Numbered from the stretch's first letter, positions 42,101 to 50,073 are shown. The stretch: DNA of 64,000 nt from Ridgeia piscesae (GCA_025642075.2 JAODUO010000053.1:1675001-1739000); one strand, 5' to 3'. Translations and numbers: made by a program. Notes: a model not told the origin generated them from the sequence alone.

Positions 42101-43715
42101 CAATCACTCTATGCCCTCTCCCTTTGCCTCCCTCGCCATATGCTCTCTGTCTGTCCAGGTGACCTGAAGACGTTCCTGCTGGCACGGAGACAGTTGGTCA
42201 GTCAGAAAACGAAGGAAGCAGAAGATGTCAGTCCAGAGAACCTCACTCGGATGGCCCTTGACATAGCGTATGGGCTGCAGTACCTGCGTGACCTGCACTA
42301 CGTACACAGGTGAGTGGACACTGTTAGATTGATGACCAAGCACCCACAGTGTGAAGTCTGTTGTCTCCCTTCCTGACATCCTCATTGTCAGTAGATTTTG
42401 ATTAGAGCACCGGGCAGAAACAACCAATAGTTAGGCCTCATTTTGAATATTGTATACAAGCATGGAGGCCATATCGCAAGAAGGATATTGACATGTTAGA
42501 AAGAGCATAAAGGAGAGCAACTAAAGTGATACCAAAACTCAGGGATATTAGTTATGAAATGCGTCTAGGAGAGTGTGGTTTAACAACACTAGACACCAGG
42601 AGATTGAGAGGAGAATTTAAAATATGTAATGGGTGTGAAAATATTGATGAAATATTTTTTTCTCAGTTAAGGAAGAGAGAAGGACTAGAGGACATGGAGT
42701 TACATTAACAAAGAAGCAGTGTAAACTACATATGAAAAAAATCTCATTTTGACAAAGAACAGTAAATGAATGGAACAGATTATCAGCAGATTGTATAAGC
42801 CAAAGGCCTTCCTTATCCACCTGCCATCTAGAGTTGATTCTCTCGGTCGCGAGCTTATTAAAAATAATAATAGCAATGATAGTTAGTGAATAGATGTCTG
42901 GTATCAAAAGAATGTTTGTGTTCCGGTAAGAAGAATAAGTTGTCTTACTGGTGGCATACTGTCCTCCACTGGCTGCATTATCTGTGACCTGACATGTGTG
43001 TTGCAGAGACTTGGCCTGTCGCAACTGTCTGCTGGATGCCAGTAAGGTAGTGAAGATTGGTGACTTTGGCATGGCTAAGCCCATCTACGACTCGGACTAC
43101 TATCGACTGAACAAACGTGGTATGTTGACACTTCAAAGACAACAACTTGTCACAGCCTACTGGGTGTTGTAAAGATATGTCATACATATTTAGTGAAGTT
43201 TAGCTAAAGATAACGTCATACATATTAAGTCAAATTTACCTAAAGATAACTTTTTTTAAAGTGTTATGGTCATAATTTTTTTCTTTCAAGGGAGCTTTGT
43301 AGACTCTTTGAGAAGAAGCTACACCAGTATAGTGAGGCATGATACTTGATGTATAAACCTGGCTCTCAGTTGTGGACTGTCTATCCTTCATGATTCAGAG
43401 ATCATGTTTATGCCAGTCCCGTCTCAATTTGGAGTGCAAAAGAACCACTGAGTGTGACAAGTCCCCTGGCAGTGACCACCCTCAGTGCCAGCGTAGTTAG
43501 GTCGGCTTGACGATAATATTCTGAAAAAGACTTACTAGTTCAATGACACACCACAAGGCCATTTTAACCACAATATGTGCAGACTAGCCCGTTAATTCAA
43601 AATGCGTAGAAGTGCAGTGTGCCTGGATACTTCTATGCTATGAGTTGTAGTATAAGTTGAGATGATGTTTAGTTTGACCTCAGGCCAGAGACTACAGTGT
43701 AAAGGTAGTTTATAG

Positions 43716-43778
<63 letters not shown>

Positions 43779-45185
43779 ATATAAATATTATATATATATA
43801 TGTATATATATATATATTATATATATATATGTATATATAAATATTATATATATATATATATATAAATATTATATATATATATAATATATATATATATATA
43901 TAATATAATATAATGATTTGGATATTACACCATAGAAACCTTCCTGAGTAGGTTCTGATGCCGTGACTGTCTGTTGTCAGGGATGTTGCCAGTGCGTTGG
44001 ATGGCCCCAGAAAGTCTGGGAAGTGGCGTCTTCACACACAAGTCTGACATCTGGAGTTTTGGCGTGGTCCTCTATGAGATCATGACCTTCAGCAACATCC
44101 CGTACCAAGGCTTCTCCAACAAACAGGTGGTGGAATACATCAAGGCAGGGAGCACCATCCTCCTGCCCCAGAAACACCCCATGCTACTGTGAGTTTACAG
44201 GCGGCAGTTAATTCTCACGTAATCATTTAAAGGAGGGTTTCTGGTCATCAGTTTGTATATTTGTTATCCAATAGGTGTTCTCAGGGCTGTAATAAATATA
44301 TTCATTGAAGGTGTGTCCACCAAGTTGTCTAGAATTGGTAAAAAAATTATAATAAAATAATTTTTAGATGTGATATAAATGGTGGCCATTTTGCATGTTG
44401 CGATGGAAACGGGATTAGGCAAGAAACATGTTCGTATATTTTAGTCAATCACACGAGACCCACTTTACTGCATGGGCACACACAAATTATGTTGATGGCC
44501 CATTACAAAATATCCTGTCTAGCTACCCCTAACATTGTAAAGCATTGCTGTATTACTTGTATGGAGCAGGATGTCATATAGAAAGTTCACGCGTATTATT
44601 ATTATTCACAGGCGAAAACAACTTCACGCATGTTGGAACTTTGACCCTGAGGGTCGTCCGACAGTGGATGACCTCATCGAGGTGCTGGTGGCCCACCCCA
44701 CCCTGGCCACGCCCTGTCTAGACACCCCGTCGTCAGCTGTTGACCCTGCGGCATCACGTGACCACCACATGCTGTCACGCCTGCGTCACCGTTCGGGCAC
44801 TGGTGACAACCCTCACCACCCCCATCACAGCAGTAGTGGGTTCTTTTCCCACGCCCTCCCTCTCCCGCCCGACCCCTTCCACCTCCTTCACAACCGCCAC
44901 AGCCCCACCCCCAACCCCCACAGTCGCCCCATGTCTGACCCCAGTAACGAGGTCGAGGTGACCGCCATGTTGGAGTGGTGTTGGCAGGCAAAGACCACCC
45001 AAGTAGCAGAGGGGACCAGCGGTGACACGATGTCACTGTCTGTGTTGGGCAGCACGAGCAGTCCGAGTCACACGCAAGGAAACTGGTCTCCGACACGGAA
45101 GAGTTCCACCGACAGCGACTACAGCAGCAGCTACTCAAAGAGCTACAGTCACAGCACAATGACGCCGTGTCACAACGTGAAGTGA
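15678..45185 (+). CDS. VKR: Venus kinase receptor, complete coding region in 20 exons
   Basis: Joined exons: 15678-15777, 17488-17698, 21317-21454, 21974-22248, 24397-24593, 26480-26825, 28298-28459, 31984-32137, 33188-33368, 34000-34095, 35113-35361, 35796-35929, 38243-38472, 38987-39125, 39904-40138, 41750-41870, 42159-42309, 43007-43119, 43981-44188, 44612-45185. All junctions are GT-AG and all phases match, giving 1337 residues. Order: signal peptide (1 to ~25), N-terminal region ~35-390 resembling a type-2 periplasmic binding protein, Venus flytrap ~400-820, membrane helix ~844-868, tyrosine kinase ~900-1180, Ser/His/Pro-rich tail. The kinase has [12 protein letters not shown] (Lys938), Glu955, HRDLACRN (Asp1041), DFG (Asp1059) and the insulin-receptor-like activation loop YDSDYY. 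The family is a single-pass plasma-membrane receptor; insect members bind neuroparsin-type hormones or amino acids and act in reproduction. The ligand here is unknown. Five introns carry arrays grown from the upstream exon end. Family call very firm; the first exon is the least certain. Confidence 0.93.
16500..17262 (+). pseudogene. LINE (CR1/jockey-like) RT C-terminal fragment, 251-codon frame still open
   Basis: Lies inside VKR intron 1. The open frame 16506-17261 contains [75 protein letters not shown] and [14 protein letters not shown], the ordered motifs of the thumb and C-terminal part of non-LTR retrotransposon polymerases. The catalytic YADD part is absent, so this is a 5'-truncated copy. 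It lacks internal stops and is therefore younger than its relative at 42430. It has no expected activity. Confidence 0.88.
17488..17698 (+). CDS. VKR: VKR exon 2: N-terminal ligand-binding-like region
   Basis: Residues ~34-103. Acceptor tgttttacag, donor AG|GTCAGT, phase 1 in and phase 2 out. Contains [20 protein letters not shown] and [15 protein letters not shown], which resemble the opening strand-helix of a substrate-binding protein. The last ~20 nt are the start of the 105-bp array. Confidence 0.88.
17679..20625. repeat. 105-bp minisatellite seeded on the exon 2 donor, ~28 copies
   Basis: Each unit begins gactggctgggtgcagtact (the end of exon 2, with AG|GTCAGT), runs through 60-70 bp of intron with catatgag and ggtgactgtgtaggcca, and ends ctttatgtagagacccgtcc, which is the head of the interspersed element lying at the right end of the array. 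Units vary in tatcatatgag/tactcatatgag, gtctttt/gtgtctt/gtgtttt and cttta/cttcta-type changes. Confidence 0.97.
20600..20879 (+). mobile_element. Interspersed element copy 1 (~280 bp) with 10-bp target duplication
   Basis: Closely matches a second copy at 53512-53810 (shared tagttatgccttgaaagtga, tcacatgtgtgtttgtagtc, gcaataattttatcctgcat). The head has a short hairpin (acccgtcca / tggacgggt) and three tggacgggta words. The 10-mer gtgtaggcca flanks both sides (20590-20599 and 20880-20889), a likely target-site duplication. No coding capacity; a MITE or SINE-like element is possible, but the class is unknown. Confidence 0.75.
20890..21316. other. Rest of VKR intron 2
   Basis: AT-rich, with nothing recognised; ends at acceptor taatgttacag. 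Confidence 0.5.
21317..21454 (+). CDS. VKR: VKR exon 3
   Basis: Residues ~104-149, phase 2 to phase 2. Includes [12 protein letters not shown] and [16 protein letters not shown]. The spacing of NLEVW, a V-D-YGPLG and then G-W-F-L-P in exon 4 recalls glycine-betaine-type (OpuAC-like) substrate-binding proteins. The frame opening at 21308 is out of phase and is a shadow. Confidence 0.9.
21567..21866. repeat. (CA)n microsatellite
   Basis: Imperfect then pure CA dinucleotides on the + strand in intron 3. Confidence 0.95.
21867..21973 (+). repeat. TTG-rich tract forming the intron 3 acceptor
   Basis: Runs of gttgttgttg with repeated ttgttgtag or ttgtagtag, the last of which is the acceptor of exon 4. 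The tract is T/G rather than C/T rich and offers several alternative TAG acceptors. Confidence 0.8.
21974..22248 (+). CDS. VKR: VKR exon 4
   Basis: Residues ~150-241, phase 2 in, phase 1 out (CCG G|GTAGGT). Contains [20 protein letters not shown] and a cysteine-rich patch ([17 protein letters not shown]) followed by [10 protein letters not shown]. The cysteines suggest an extracellular disulfide-stabilised domain. Confidence 0.92.
22303..24053. repeat. ~31-bp minisatellite in intron 4, ~56 copies
   Basis: Unit key words: ggggagtgaatatttactaa and acagatacctagg. Starts about 55 bp after the exon 4 donor, where gtttacttaccagatacctagg looks like a founder unit. Variants (gatacttacggg, gatacacagg, gagagtatatt) come in blocks, suggesting multi-unit duplications. 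Confidence 0.96.
24397..24593 (+). CDS. VKR: VKR exon 5
   Basis: Residues ~242-307. Acceptor tgttgacag, donor AAG|GTAGGG, phase 1 in and 0 out. Includes [16 protein letters not shown] and [14 protein letters not shown]. The final 38 nt, encoding [13 protein letters not shown], are the founder of the 52-bp array. Two longer frames over this exon run into repeats and are shadows. Confidence 0.92.
24555..25612. repeat. 52-bp minisatellite seeded on the exon 5 donor, ~20 copies
   Basis: Each unit is the last 38 nt of exon 5 (atgggcaactacagccgcat ... cactgcaag) plus gtagggacactct of the intron, so nearly all units keep the donor AAG|GTAGGG. One scrambled unit lies at 25338-25385. Most units are identical, pointing to recent expansion or homogenisation. 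Confidence 0.97.
25613..26479. other. Rest of VKR intron 5
   Basis: Unique-looking sequence, with gcgcgcagtaccatgcgcg near 25690. No element or exon recognised. Ends in a C-run acceptor, ttccccccaag. Confidence 0.5.
26480..26825 (+). CDS. VKR: VKR exon 6: end of N-terminal domain and start of Venus flytrap
   Basis: Residues ~308-422, phase 0 to 1 (CCA G|GTATGT). [18 protein letters not shown] closes the first domain; [17 protein letters not shown] then starts the ANF-receptor-type Venus flytrap (compare the typical G-G-x-F-P-L opening), and GIVPG continues into exon 7. Confidence 0.93.
26826..27489. other. VKR intron 6, left part
   Basis: AT-rich with nothing recognised before the LINE tail at about 27490. 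Confidence 0.5.
27490..28095 (-). pseudogene. LINE (L2/Rex1/CR1 type) C-terminus with 3' tail, reverse orientation
   Basis: Minus strand, 28050 to 27770: [20 protein letters not shown], then [10 protein letters not shown] and, after a frame change, [19 protein letters not shown] and [12 protein letters not shown], a clear LINE C-terminal domain. Downstream on the minus strand, aatttcccttttgggatcat followed by repeats of tattg is the classic 3' end of this LINE group. A (CCCT)n run at 27640-27765 interrupts the 3' UTR. Confidence 0.82.
27640..27765. repeat. (CCCT)n microsatellite
   Basis: About 125 bp of ccct tetranucleotides inside the LINE remnant. Proline/serine or glycine/arginine frames here are artefacts. 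Confidence 0.95.
28298..28459 (+). CDS. VKR: VKR exon 7: Venus flytrap
   Basis: Residues ~423-476. Acceptor ctatttcag, donor CTAG|GTGGGT, phase 1 to 1. [25 protein letters not shown] and [11 protein letters not shown] match the first lobe of class C receptor/ANF-type binding domains. The last ~28 nt found the 49-bp array. Confidence 0.93.
28432..29700. repeat. 49-bp minisatellite seeded on the exon 7 donor, ~25 copies
   Basis: The unit is acacctaccccatagccggc atactag (exon 7 end) followed by gtgggtagttgccttgttta. Almost all units keep CTAG|GTGGGT. Two units have small insertions (about 28645 and 28690). Confidence 0.97.
29701..29984. other. VKR intron 7, short unique stretch
   Basis: No feature seen. 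Confidence 0.4.
29985..30450 (-). pseudogene. LINE C-terminal relic with (TA)n inside
   Basis: On the minus strand, 30440 to 30290 reads [43 protein letters not shown], a standard non-LTR polymerase end. The 3' side includes gtgtataaataaagtgtatt and (ATT)n near 30000, typical of a LINE tail. A (TA)n microsatellite sits at about 30101-30178. The + strand frame 30222-30584 is a shadow. Confidence 0.75.
30886..31126. repeat. 21-bp minisatellite, ~11 copies
   Basis: Unit atgttcaccatggaatgtgt with T; open in several frames because 21 is a multiple of three. Lies in VKR intron 7. Confidence 0.95.
31127..31983. other. VKR intron 7, right part
   Basis: AT-rich, with short tata run at 31905. No exon or element recognised. 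Ends at acceptor ccaccacag. Confidence 0.5.
31984..32137 (+). CDS. VKR: VKR exon 8: Venus flytrap
   Basis: Residues ~477-527. Phase 1 in, phase 2 out (AACGG|GTACGT). Contains [40 protein letters not shown] and RTVP, matching the flytrap motif of class C receptors in which bound amino-acid contacts often lie (SYSA...L). Confidence 0.93.
32138..33187. other. VKR intron 8
   Basis: Contains a 30-bp unit with ggaacaaaggtccactcatc repeated about three times (32460-32545). Otherwise nothing recognised. Confidence 0.6.
33188..33368 (+). CDS. VKR: VKR exon 9: Venus flytrap
   Basis: Residues ~528-588. Acceptor ctgcttgtag. The donor GCA|GTAGGT was chosen because it gives phase 0 into exon 10. Includes [20 protein letters not shown] and a [11 protein letters not shown] segment typical of the second lobe. 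Confidence 0.9.
33555..33900 (+). pseudogene. LINE C-terminal relic
   Basis: In intron 9. Translates to [20 protein letters not shown] then [16 protein letters not shown], the usual polymerase C-terminus, followed by a tail ending in (tgtat)n at 33868-33888. The tail resembles the 3' end of the LINE copy at 27490. Confidence 0.75.
34000..34095 (+). CDS. VKR: VKR exon 10: Venus flytrap
   Basis: Residues ~589-620. Acceptor gtatttcag, donor CAG|GTGGGT, phase 0 to 0. [20 protein letters not shown] then [12 protein letters not shown]. The last 24 nt found the 37-bp array. Confidence 0.93.
34071..34775. repeat. 37-bp minisatellite seeded on the exon 10 donor, ~19 copies
   Basis: Unit: cttctgtgtgcagcctacag acag (exon 10 end) then gtgggtagtgtac. 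The donor CAG|GTGGGT persists in nearly all units. gcagcc/gacgcc/gacacc variants alternate. Confidence 0.97.
34776..35112. other. VKR intron 10, right part
   Basis: No feature recognised; acceptor gtctgtcacag. Confidence 0.4.
35113..35361 (+). CDS. VKR: VKR exon 11: Venus flytrap
   Basis: Residues ~621-703, phase 0 to 0 (CTG|GTGAGT). [40 protein letters not shown]. The G-x-x-x-x-x-Y-V-W motif is characteristic of GABA-B/ANF-type flytraps. Confidence 0.94.
35796..35929 (+). CDS. VKR: VKR exon 12: Venus flytrap
   Basis: Residues ~704-747. Acceptor atttccag, donor CCAA|GTGAGT, phase 0 in and 2 out. [20 protein letters not shown] is the conserved Y-A-Y-D-A-V-W-x-x-A-L-A-L-N type motif. Its end (ctctgcacactgacaagacc) resembles the 43-bp array unit. 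Confidence 0.94.
35904..37757. repeat. 43-bp minisatellite, ~43 copies, with eroded exon-end ancestry
   Basis: The unit contains ctgtctctccacactgacca and caccaccatatggacacaac. It aligns with the exon 12 end (atctctgcacactgacaagacctcc then aagtgagttcaacccaca). The donor AAGTGAGT has become catatggaca in the array. Minus-strand frames of 80-270 codons here are array artefacts. Confidence 0.95.
37758..38242. other. VKR intron 12, right part
   Basis: No exon or element recognised; ends at tgctgcttgcag. Confidence 0.4.
38243..38472 (+). CDS. VKR: VKR exon 13: end of Venus flytrap
   Basis: Residues ~748-824, phase 2 in, 1 out (CAAG|GTGGGC). [19 protein letters not shown] is the conserved F-x-G-x-x-G-x-V-x-F motif near the flytrap C-terminus. 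It ends with the juxtamembrane [12 protein letters not shown]. Confidence 0.94.
38473..38986. other. VKR intron 13
   Basis: AT-rich, no feature recognised. Confidence 0.4.
38987..39125 (+). CDS. VKR: VKR exon 14: transmembrane helix
   Basis: Residues ~825-870, phase 1 in, 2 out (CGAAG|GTACGT). The hydrophobic run [20 protein letters not shown] then LVAV, followed by KRR, is the single membrane helix with a positive-inside stop-transfer signal. Confidence 0.93.
39126..39903. other. VKR intron 14
   Basis: No tandem array and no recognised element. Confidence 0.4.
39904..40138 (+). CDS. VKR: VKR exon 15: kinase glycine loop and catalytic lysine
   Basis: Residues ~871-949. [17 protein letters not shown] is the nucleotide loop and [11 protein letters not shown] holds Lys938. 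Preceded by a juxtamembrane segment with [17 protein letters not shown]. Donor AAG|GTCAGT, phase 0. Confidence 0.96.
40342..41409. repeat. 48-bp minisatellite in intron 15, ~22 copies
   Basis: The unit contains ggttgttactattattctgt, cggtctgtatttgtctcaca and aggacta. It looks like an acceptor region: a ttactatt branch-like word, a T-rich tract and cacaag|ga. Six frames stay long-open because 48 is a multiple of three; none is a gene. Confidence 0.96.
41415..41544 (+). pseudogene. Broken duplicate of VKR exon 16
   Basis: Matches 41782-41910 (most of exon 16, its donor and ~40 bp of intron) with only about three substitutions. The acceptor is lost (tgtacgg instead of tttgcag). About 30 bp is missing between two CTTT words of the exon, and one further G is gone. 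It cannot be spliced in as a normal exon. Confidence 0.9.
41545..41746. repeat. 48-bp minisatellite, second block of ~4 units
   Basis: Same unit as the larger block. The final partial unit, ggactgtggttgtttgcag, is itself the exon 16 acceptor. Confidence 0.94.
41750..41870 (+). CDS. VKR: VKR exon 16: kinase helix C
   Basis: Residues ~950-990. [20 protein letters not shown] carries the helix C glutamate (Glu955). [20 protein letters not shown] is the hinge region. Donor CATG|GTTGGT, phase 0 in and 1 out. The upstream near-copy at 41415 is not used in this model because it has no acceptor. Confidence 0.95.
42159..42309 (+). CDS. VKR: VKR exon 17: kinase, up to the HRD
   Basis: Residues ~990-1039. 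[12 protein letters not shown] then a charged insert, [22 protein letters not shown]. Donor ACAG|GTGAGT splits the HRD arginine codon. Phase 1 in, 2 out. Confidence 0.95.
42430..42800 (+). pseudogene. Decayed LINE fragment related to the one at 16500
   Basis: In intron 17. Interrupted reading gives [57 protein letters not shown] and [12 protein letters not shown], collinear with the intron 1 copy but with stops and shifts. Confidence 0.8.
43007..43119 (+). CDS. VKR: VKR exon 18: catalytic loop and activation loop
   Basis: Residues ~1040-1077. [11 protein letters not shown] and [20 protein letters not shown]. The paired tyrosines of YDSDYYR match the insulin-receptor autophosphorylation loop pattern. 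Acceptor gtgtgttgcag, donor CGTG|GTATGT, phase 2 in, 1 out. Confidence 0.96.
43120..43718. other. VKR intron 18, left part
   Basis: No element recognised. Confidence 0.4.
43719..43912. repeat. (AT)n microsatellite
   Basis: Imperfect AT/TATA repeats with occasional g and aatatt. Confidence 0.95.
43981..44188 (+). CDS. VKR: VKR exon 19: kinase C-lobe
   Basis: Residues ~1078-1146. [36 protein letters not shown] and [14 protein letters not shown] are conserved tyrosine-kinase motifs (APE, DxWSFG). Donor CTACT|GTGAGT, phase 1 in, 2 out. Confidence 0.96.
44189..44611. other. VKR intron 19
   Basis: No feature recognised; ends at attattattattcacag. Confidence 0.4.
44612..45185 (+). CDS. VKR: VKR exon 20: end of kinase and C-terminal tail
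   Basis: Residues ~1147-1337. [20 protein letters not shown] is the last kinase motif (C-W-x-x-D-P-x-x-R-P). The remaining ~160 residues are rich in His, Ser and Pro, probably disordered, and may carry docking sites. TGA at 45183-45185. Open frames in other phases and on the minus strand are shadows of this GC-rich exon. Confidence 0.94.
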
Positions 45186-48150
45186 GCCAGTCTGACACGG
45201 TCCCCATTGTCATTGGGTGGGTTGTCTTTCCTGAGGTGGTCCCCCGTTCACACTATTGTGGATCACTTCTCTTGAGATGGTCCCCAATTGACAGTGTGTA
45301 TATTCCTCTCTTGATATTGGCTTTATATTAGATCACCTCTCTTGAAATAGCATGTCCTCTATTAAGGTGGACCCTTACTGCCAGTACTGTCACACACCTC
45401 TCTTGAGAGAGTCCCCTATTGCTGGTGACATGTGTCACCAATGCTGATACTATCCCTGTTGTCGGTGAAGTGGATTATCTGTTGTGAAATTGTCTGATTG
45501 CAACTTGAGATTATCCCACGATGATCCCTTGCTGTCAGCAATACAAATTACCTGTGTGTTAAAGATAGCAATCTCAAGTAAATAATAACAAACATTTATT
45601 AACAGAAAATAAATGTCTCCAAATTATTTATGGTAGTTACGTACAGGTGATATGCAATCATGTTTACCTTTAGAATATGGTACATTTTGCTATGCAGATG
45701 TTTTGTAAGTTACCCTGTTGAGTCAAGATATGAGTTTAGAAAATGAATCTCAAGTTTATATTGTAGATACATGGAATGTCTTGTTCAGTTGACTTGCTTA
45801 ATTTATCAGTTGGACGTTGAATTTTTTTATTTAGTTTGTCAGACTGTATGATTAACTTCATACATAGTACAATACATTTTTTTGGACATGCTCTGTGTAT
45901 GTTTAAAGACAAACACGTTTGCATGTACGCACAAAGACATGTGCATTAAATGCAGCATGATGGATCACTGGTCTCTGCATTTTGTCTGATCTCTTGACAG
46001 AAGAATACTTCTTATTGTATACAATATTTACTTTTCGTGATCATATGTGTTATTTATTGATGAATTTCTAATAGTAGTTAATTTGGATGATGATATTACA
46101 TTTAGTAATATTGACATTTTAAAGTTTACACATTTGTTATTATTAATATAACTACCATTGTTATGTGGATGTATTGTTTAAATATATTATATGTATGTGG
46201 ATGCAGTAAAATTGCATAAAATATTTAAGTACACATAAATTATTGCCGGTTCACAACTTCAAGCCATGAAAATACATTTTTATATAGCATTTTAAATGTA
46301 AAACTACACAACCTCTTGCACAAACATAGAAATAATGTTATATATATATCTGTGTTTGAGGTTACACATCTGTGTTCAAGGTTATATATCTGTGTTTCTT
46401 ATAACAAAGTTTGCTGGAAACAATTTGTGCATTGCATATTTATGTAACAGTACACATTGCAGAGGCTACTGCCACATTACCTGGGACACTATTTCTATGA
46501 CACATTGCAGAGGCTCCTGCCACATTACCAGGGACACTATTTCCATGACACACATCCTGGAGTTGAGCAATTATACTGTACAGTATCCCTAGTATTTAAC
46601 AAACAATACGAGTTTAAAAAACTGATAAGTATGTTAGTGGGACAGTCTTGCATAATCTCATATTGCTGCCCTTCCTCTACAGTTGTCTAGTGTAACTCTT
46701 TTTTACACTACAGATTTATACTGATTTCTTATAGATTTGCATATATATTGTATGGAAAGAGGTTGTTGACTATTTCTGAAATATAATTACTTACTTAATC
46801 ATCTTCATGTGGGATCACACATAAGGCCGCAACCAAAGAACGCCAATGTTTTCTGTCTGCTGCCAACTTCATGGCTTGGCCCCAATGCCATCTGAAACAC
46901 TGAAATTGTGTGTGGGTGTGTGTGTACACAACTGCACACATGTGTGTCTGCTTATTATATTGACCGTCATGCTATATTGTGATGTTTATTTGTGGAGGTT
47001 AATAGTCCTGGTGCTCTCTCTGTGTGCATTGTTGTATTTTCTTTATTTACATGTCACATTTGACAACTATGAGGCAAATGCATCAACACTCTTTTTGTGC
47101 TGTTGCAGCCTATGGCCGGTGCAAACATATGTTATGGTAATACTAAAGCAATCTTTATCTGCATGTGTATAGCATTCGTAGCTAGGTATACCTTGTGATT
47201 ATCGTTTGTGGTGTGTTGTGTTGCTAACTGCTTTTAAAGGCCTATATTCAATCTGCTTTTAAAGGCCTATAATCAGTTGTGTGCTGTAACACTGTCACAG
47301 TGTACTTATGCTGTTATGTACTTTCCTGGTGCATATGACAGAAGTCTGTAGGCTTCGCAAGGACTACCCAGTATACATGTACCACTGCTATTTGCAAATG
47401 CTGGAGTAATACTTCAGCTGTACTCTTGTTTAATATGTATCAGTGTATGTTTGTCGTGACATTTACCTGTGGCAAACTAAAGGGCAGCTTACAAAGTGTG
47501 TCAATTTGTCATTCCCTTTACGCCGATTGGCTGTGACATGGTCTGACGTATGGATGGATGCCATATAGTAGTTAACTGTTTATATCTACCTACATAACAC
47601 ACATGTGTGTATAATATGTATTTATTGTAATTGGATTGTATTGGATTGTCAATTGCTTTTTTGAAGCAGCGAGTTGGTTTAAGACTTTAAGCTGAGAAGC
47701 AGCCATGTGTTCATCAATGTTAATTAATTAGTTGGCTGTGTTGCTTTTGTCAATGAGGTCACATTCCATGTACACGAAAGGCCCAACGGTGCTTAATATT
47801 TACAGTTGTGTAGTATAAGCAATATCAACTTTCTAGTCAACCTTTGTATAAGTGCTGTTTTGTTTGATTGTTGTTTACATTCAGTTTAAATGTTCTTCCT
47901 TCATTCATTGATTTGCTCATCTTATTTCAGTCTTGTTTACAAAAACGCAAAGTGAACGTGTGTAGTATTAACTGTTATGCTTCTTTGTTGAAATGTGTCG
48001 TAGGTTCAAAGGAATCATCAGACAAATCAACTAATTATTTTCTACTGGATCTGGTCAAAATGGCAGCAGGTGTTCCACATCTGTGAATAACTTTATTGTT
48101 TAATCACTACTGAAAATTACGTACTCTGTTGATTTAAGTCAGTAATTATC
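45186..48150. other. VKR 3' flank and intergenic DNA
   Basis: A first AATAAA is at 45608, about 420 nt after the stop, and could end the VKR transcript, though this is unproven. A ~45-bp duplication (cattgcagaggct...) lies at 46456-46552. No other gene seen. Confidence 0.5.
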
Positions 48151-48318
48151 TTGAAGACACATAACCAATGCTAAGTCCAGAAGACACATAACCAATGCTA
48201 AGTCCAGAAGACACATAACTAATGCTAAGTCCAGAAGACACATAACTAATGCTAAGTCCAGAAGACACATAACTAATGCTAAGTCCAGAAGACACATAAC
48301 CAGTGCTAAGTCCATGTG
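48150..48318. repeat. 27-bp minisatellite, 6 copies
   Basis: Unit aagacacataaccaatgcta agtccag. Confidence 0.95.
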
Positions 48319-49339
48319 TTCTTTTCAACACTTGCTTGAAGAAACTCATTGGGCAGACAGATGAAACATTGTCAAGCAGAAACCAAGTGCCAGTTTAAAG
48401 AACAAATACTCAATTTTATGAAAATCTAGCCTGCTGTTTGGTATAATGTCTTGTGCTATCTGATGGTTTGTTACATTTTGTTTTTACATTACCTTATGGA
48501 GTTACATGAAATGGATTTAAAAATCCACATAATTTAGACGTACCTGCCTAGTATATCCAGGTGTTGTGCTATTATTAACAGTCATTTTCTTGAAACATTC
48601 CATAATTGTATAATTATTGTTATATAAGTAACAATGCATTTTGTTTTCTGGATTTAATCACCCCGATCTTGTTCTTTAGCTATTTCAAATAAATTAATAG
48701 GGAGATGGGTGATTTTTATAAGAATCATGTCTTGTGTTAACATTGATATCGGTGGATACTTTGTAAGTGCAAAAGTGAACAGCGTTCAAAACTGAACATT
48801 TTAAATTTGATTTGTTAATGAACTATGATGCACTTTGTTTTCAATAAAATGTTGTTTGTGTCCAAACTGCAGTAGTTATTTATTGCATTTTTTAGGTTTT
48901 AACCTAATTATTTCTAACATATGATGTGTAAATGAAAATAAAATAGTAGCAGACTGGGTGTGTTTAAAAACAAACTTCACAAATATCCCAGAAAAAGTGG
49001 GTTACTTGGATTGTCAATTAGCTTCTTTTCTACACATAGCTTGAGGGCTTTCTACACCGAATGGAAATCAAACCTATGTCTTTTAAAAAGTTTTTACTGG
49101 AAAACCAATCCCATTGCTTAACACCATCATTTTTTAAAAACTCTTTGAAAAGGAATAAAAACCTTTGGCACCCAAATTGGCCCAAAAAATTAAAACCAAA
49201 GGTTTTTTTGGGGGGGAAACCAATTCTTTAAAAAACAATTACCTTTTTTTTTAACCAATTATAAAAGTTATGACTAAAAGTTTTGACACATGCAAGGAAA
49301 ACATTTGGTTCTTTTCCCTTTGAGTTACAAACTGCCAAT
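48319..49339. other. Intergenic DNA, part of doubtful quality
   Basis: AT-rich; AATAAA at 48843. From about 49060 to 49340 the sequence has unusual homopolymer runs and repeated aaacc/ttttggg words suggestive of consensus error. Confidence 0.4.
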
Positions 49340-49910
49340 TTTAACTGGAAAAAAATGCCTAGGAAACCAAAACCCAGGACTATATGTGCATGGTGGGTCG
49401 TCTGATGTGATTAAAAATCTGGGGGATTACATTATTTTGAAATAGTTTAGTGTTTTTTACTTGAGCTTTTGTTTTATCGGCAGCCAATTTTTATTTAAGA
49501 AAAATTTGGGGAAAAACTGTTTCCCAAATAAATTTGTATCTGTATCTAATTTGCAAGAACTGACTCATGTTTACGTGAGGATCGATCTAGTGACTAGTGT
49601 TGTGTTGGATATATAGTGATCTAGCGGGATATCTATAAGGTTATGTTCCATATTGTACATTATGCTAAGTCTTTTAATTTTCTTCTTGTTTGGAGGATGT
49701 CCCACTGGAGGTCTTTAAAAAGTTGGGTTACTGTTCCTGGCTCTCTAGAATAGTTTTGTGTACAAAATCTGGCAGCTTGTCTTTCACTTTCACTTTGGAT
49801 TCTTTCTAAGTTTTAATATGTATGTTTTAGGCAGTGTGGATCCCATGATGCAGACGCATATTCAAGTATTGGTCGGACAAGGGTTGTGTAGGCTATAGAC
49901 AAATATACTA
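49340..49910 (-). pseudogene. LINE RT fragment, inverted relative of the 50.4-kb copy
   Basis: The reverse complement matches about 50795-51330 of the + strand copy (shared tgcatggtgggtcgtctga, tctaatttgcaagaactgac, aggttatgttccatattgta, gtgtggatcccatgatgcag). Its left half is degraded. Confidence 0.85.
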
Positions 49911-50064
49911 GAACTAGTATTATTATTTAAAAAAATTGTCAAGCTCGATTACACATAGCCCTTAGCAATCTCTAGTAAGAATATCGTTATTGTGGTCTGG
50001 CTGAAGGACATTGGCGATCAAACGATTGTGGCACCGTCTACCGGGTGAGTACACAAATACAACT

Positions 50065-50073
50065 GGCGGGAAA
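50065..50073 (+). promoter_or_regulatory. Possible E2F-type site upstream of the PARP gene
   Basis: ggcgggaaa fits the E2F consensus and lies about 90 bp before the ATG, a plausible position for a DNA-repair gene promoter. A single short match can be chance. Confidence 0.3.

Noticed and set aside
44674..45213. Minus-strand 179-codon frame opposite VKR exon 20
   Set aside because: Shadow of the GC-rich coding exon on the other strand.
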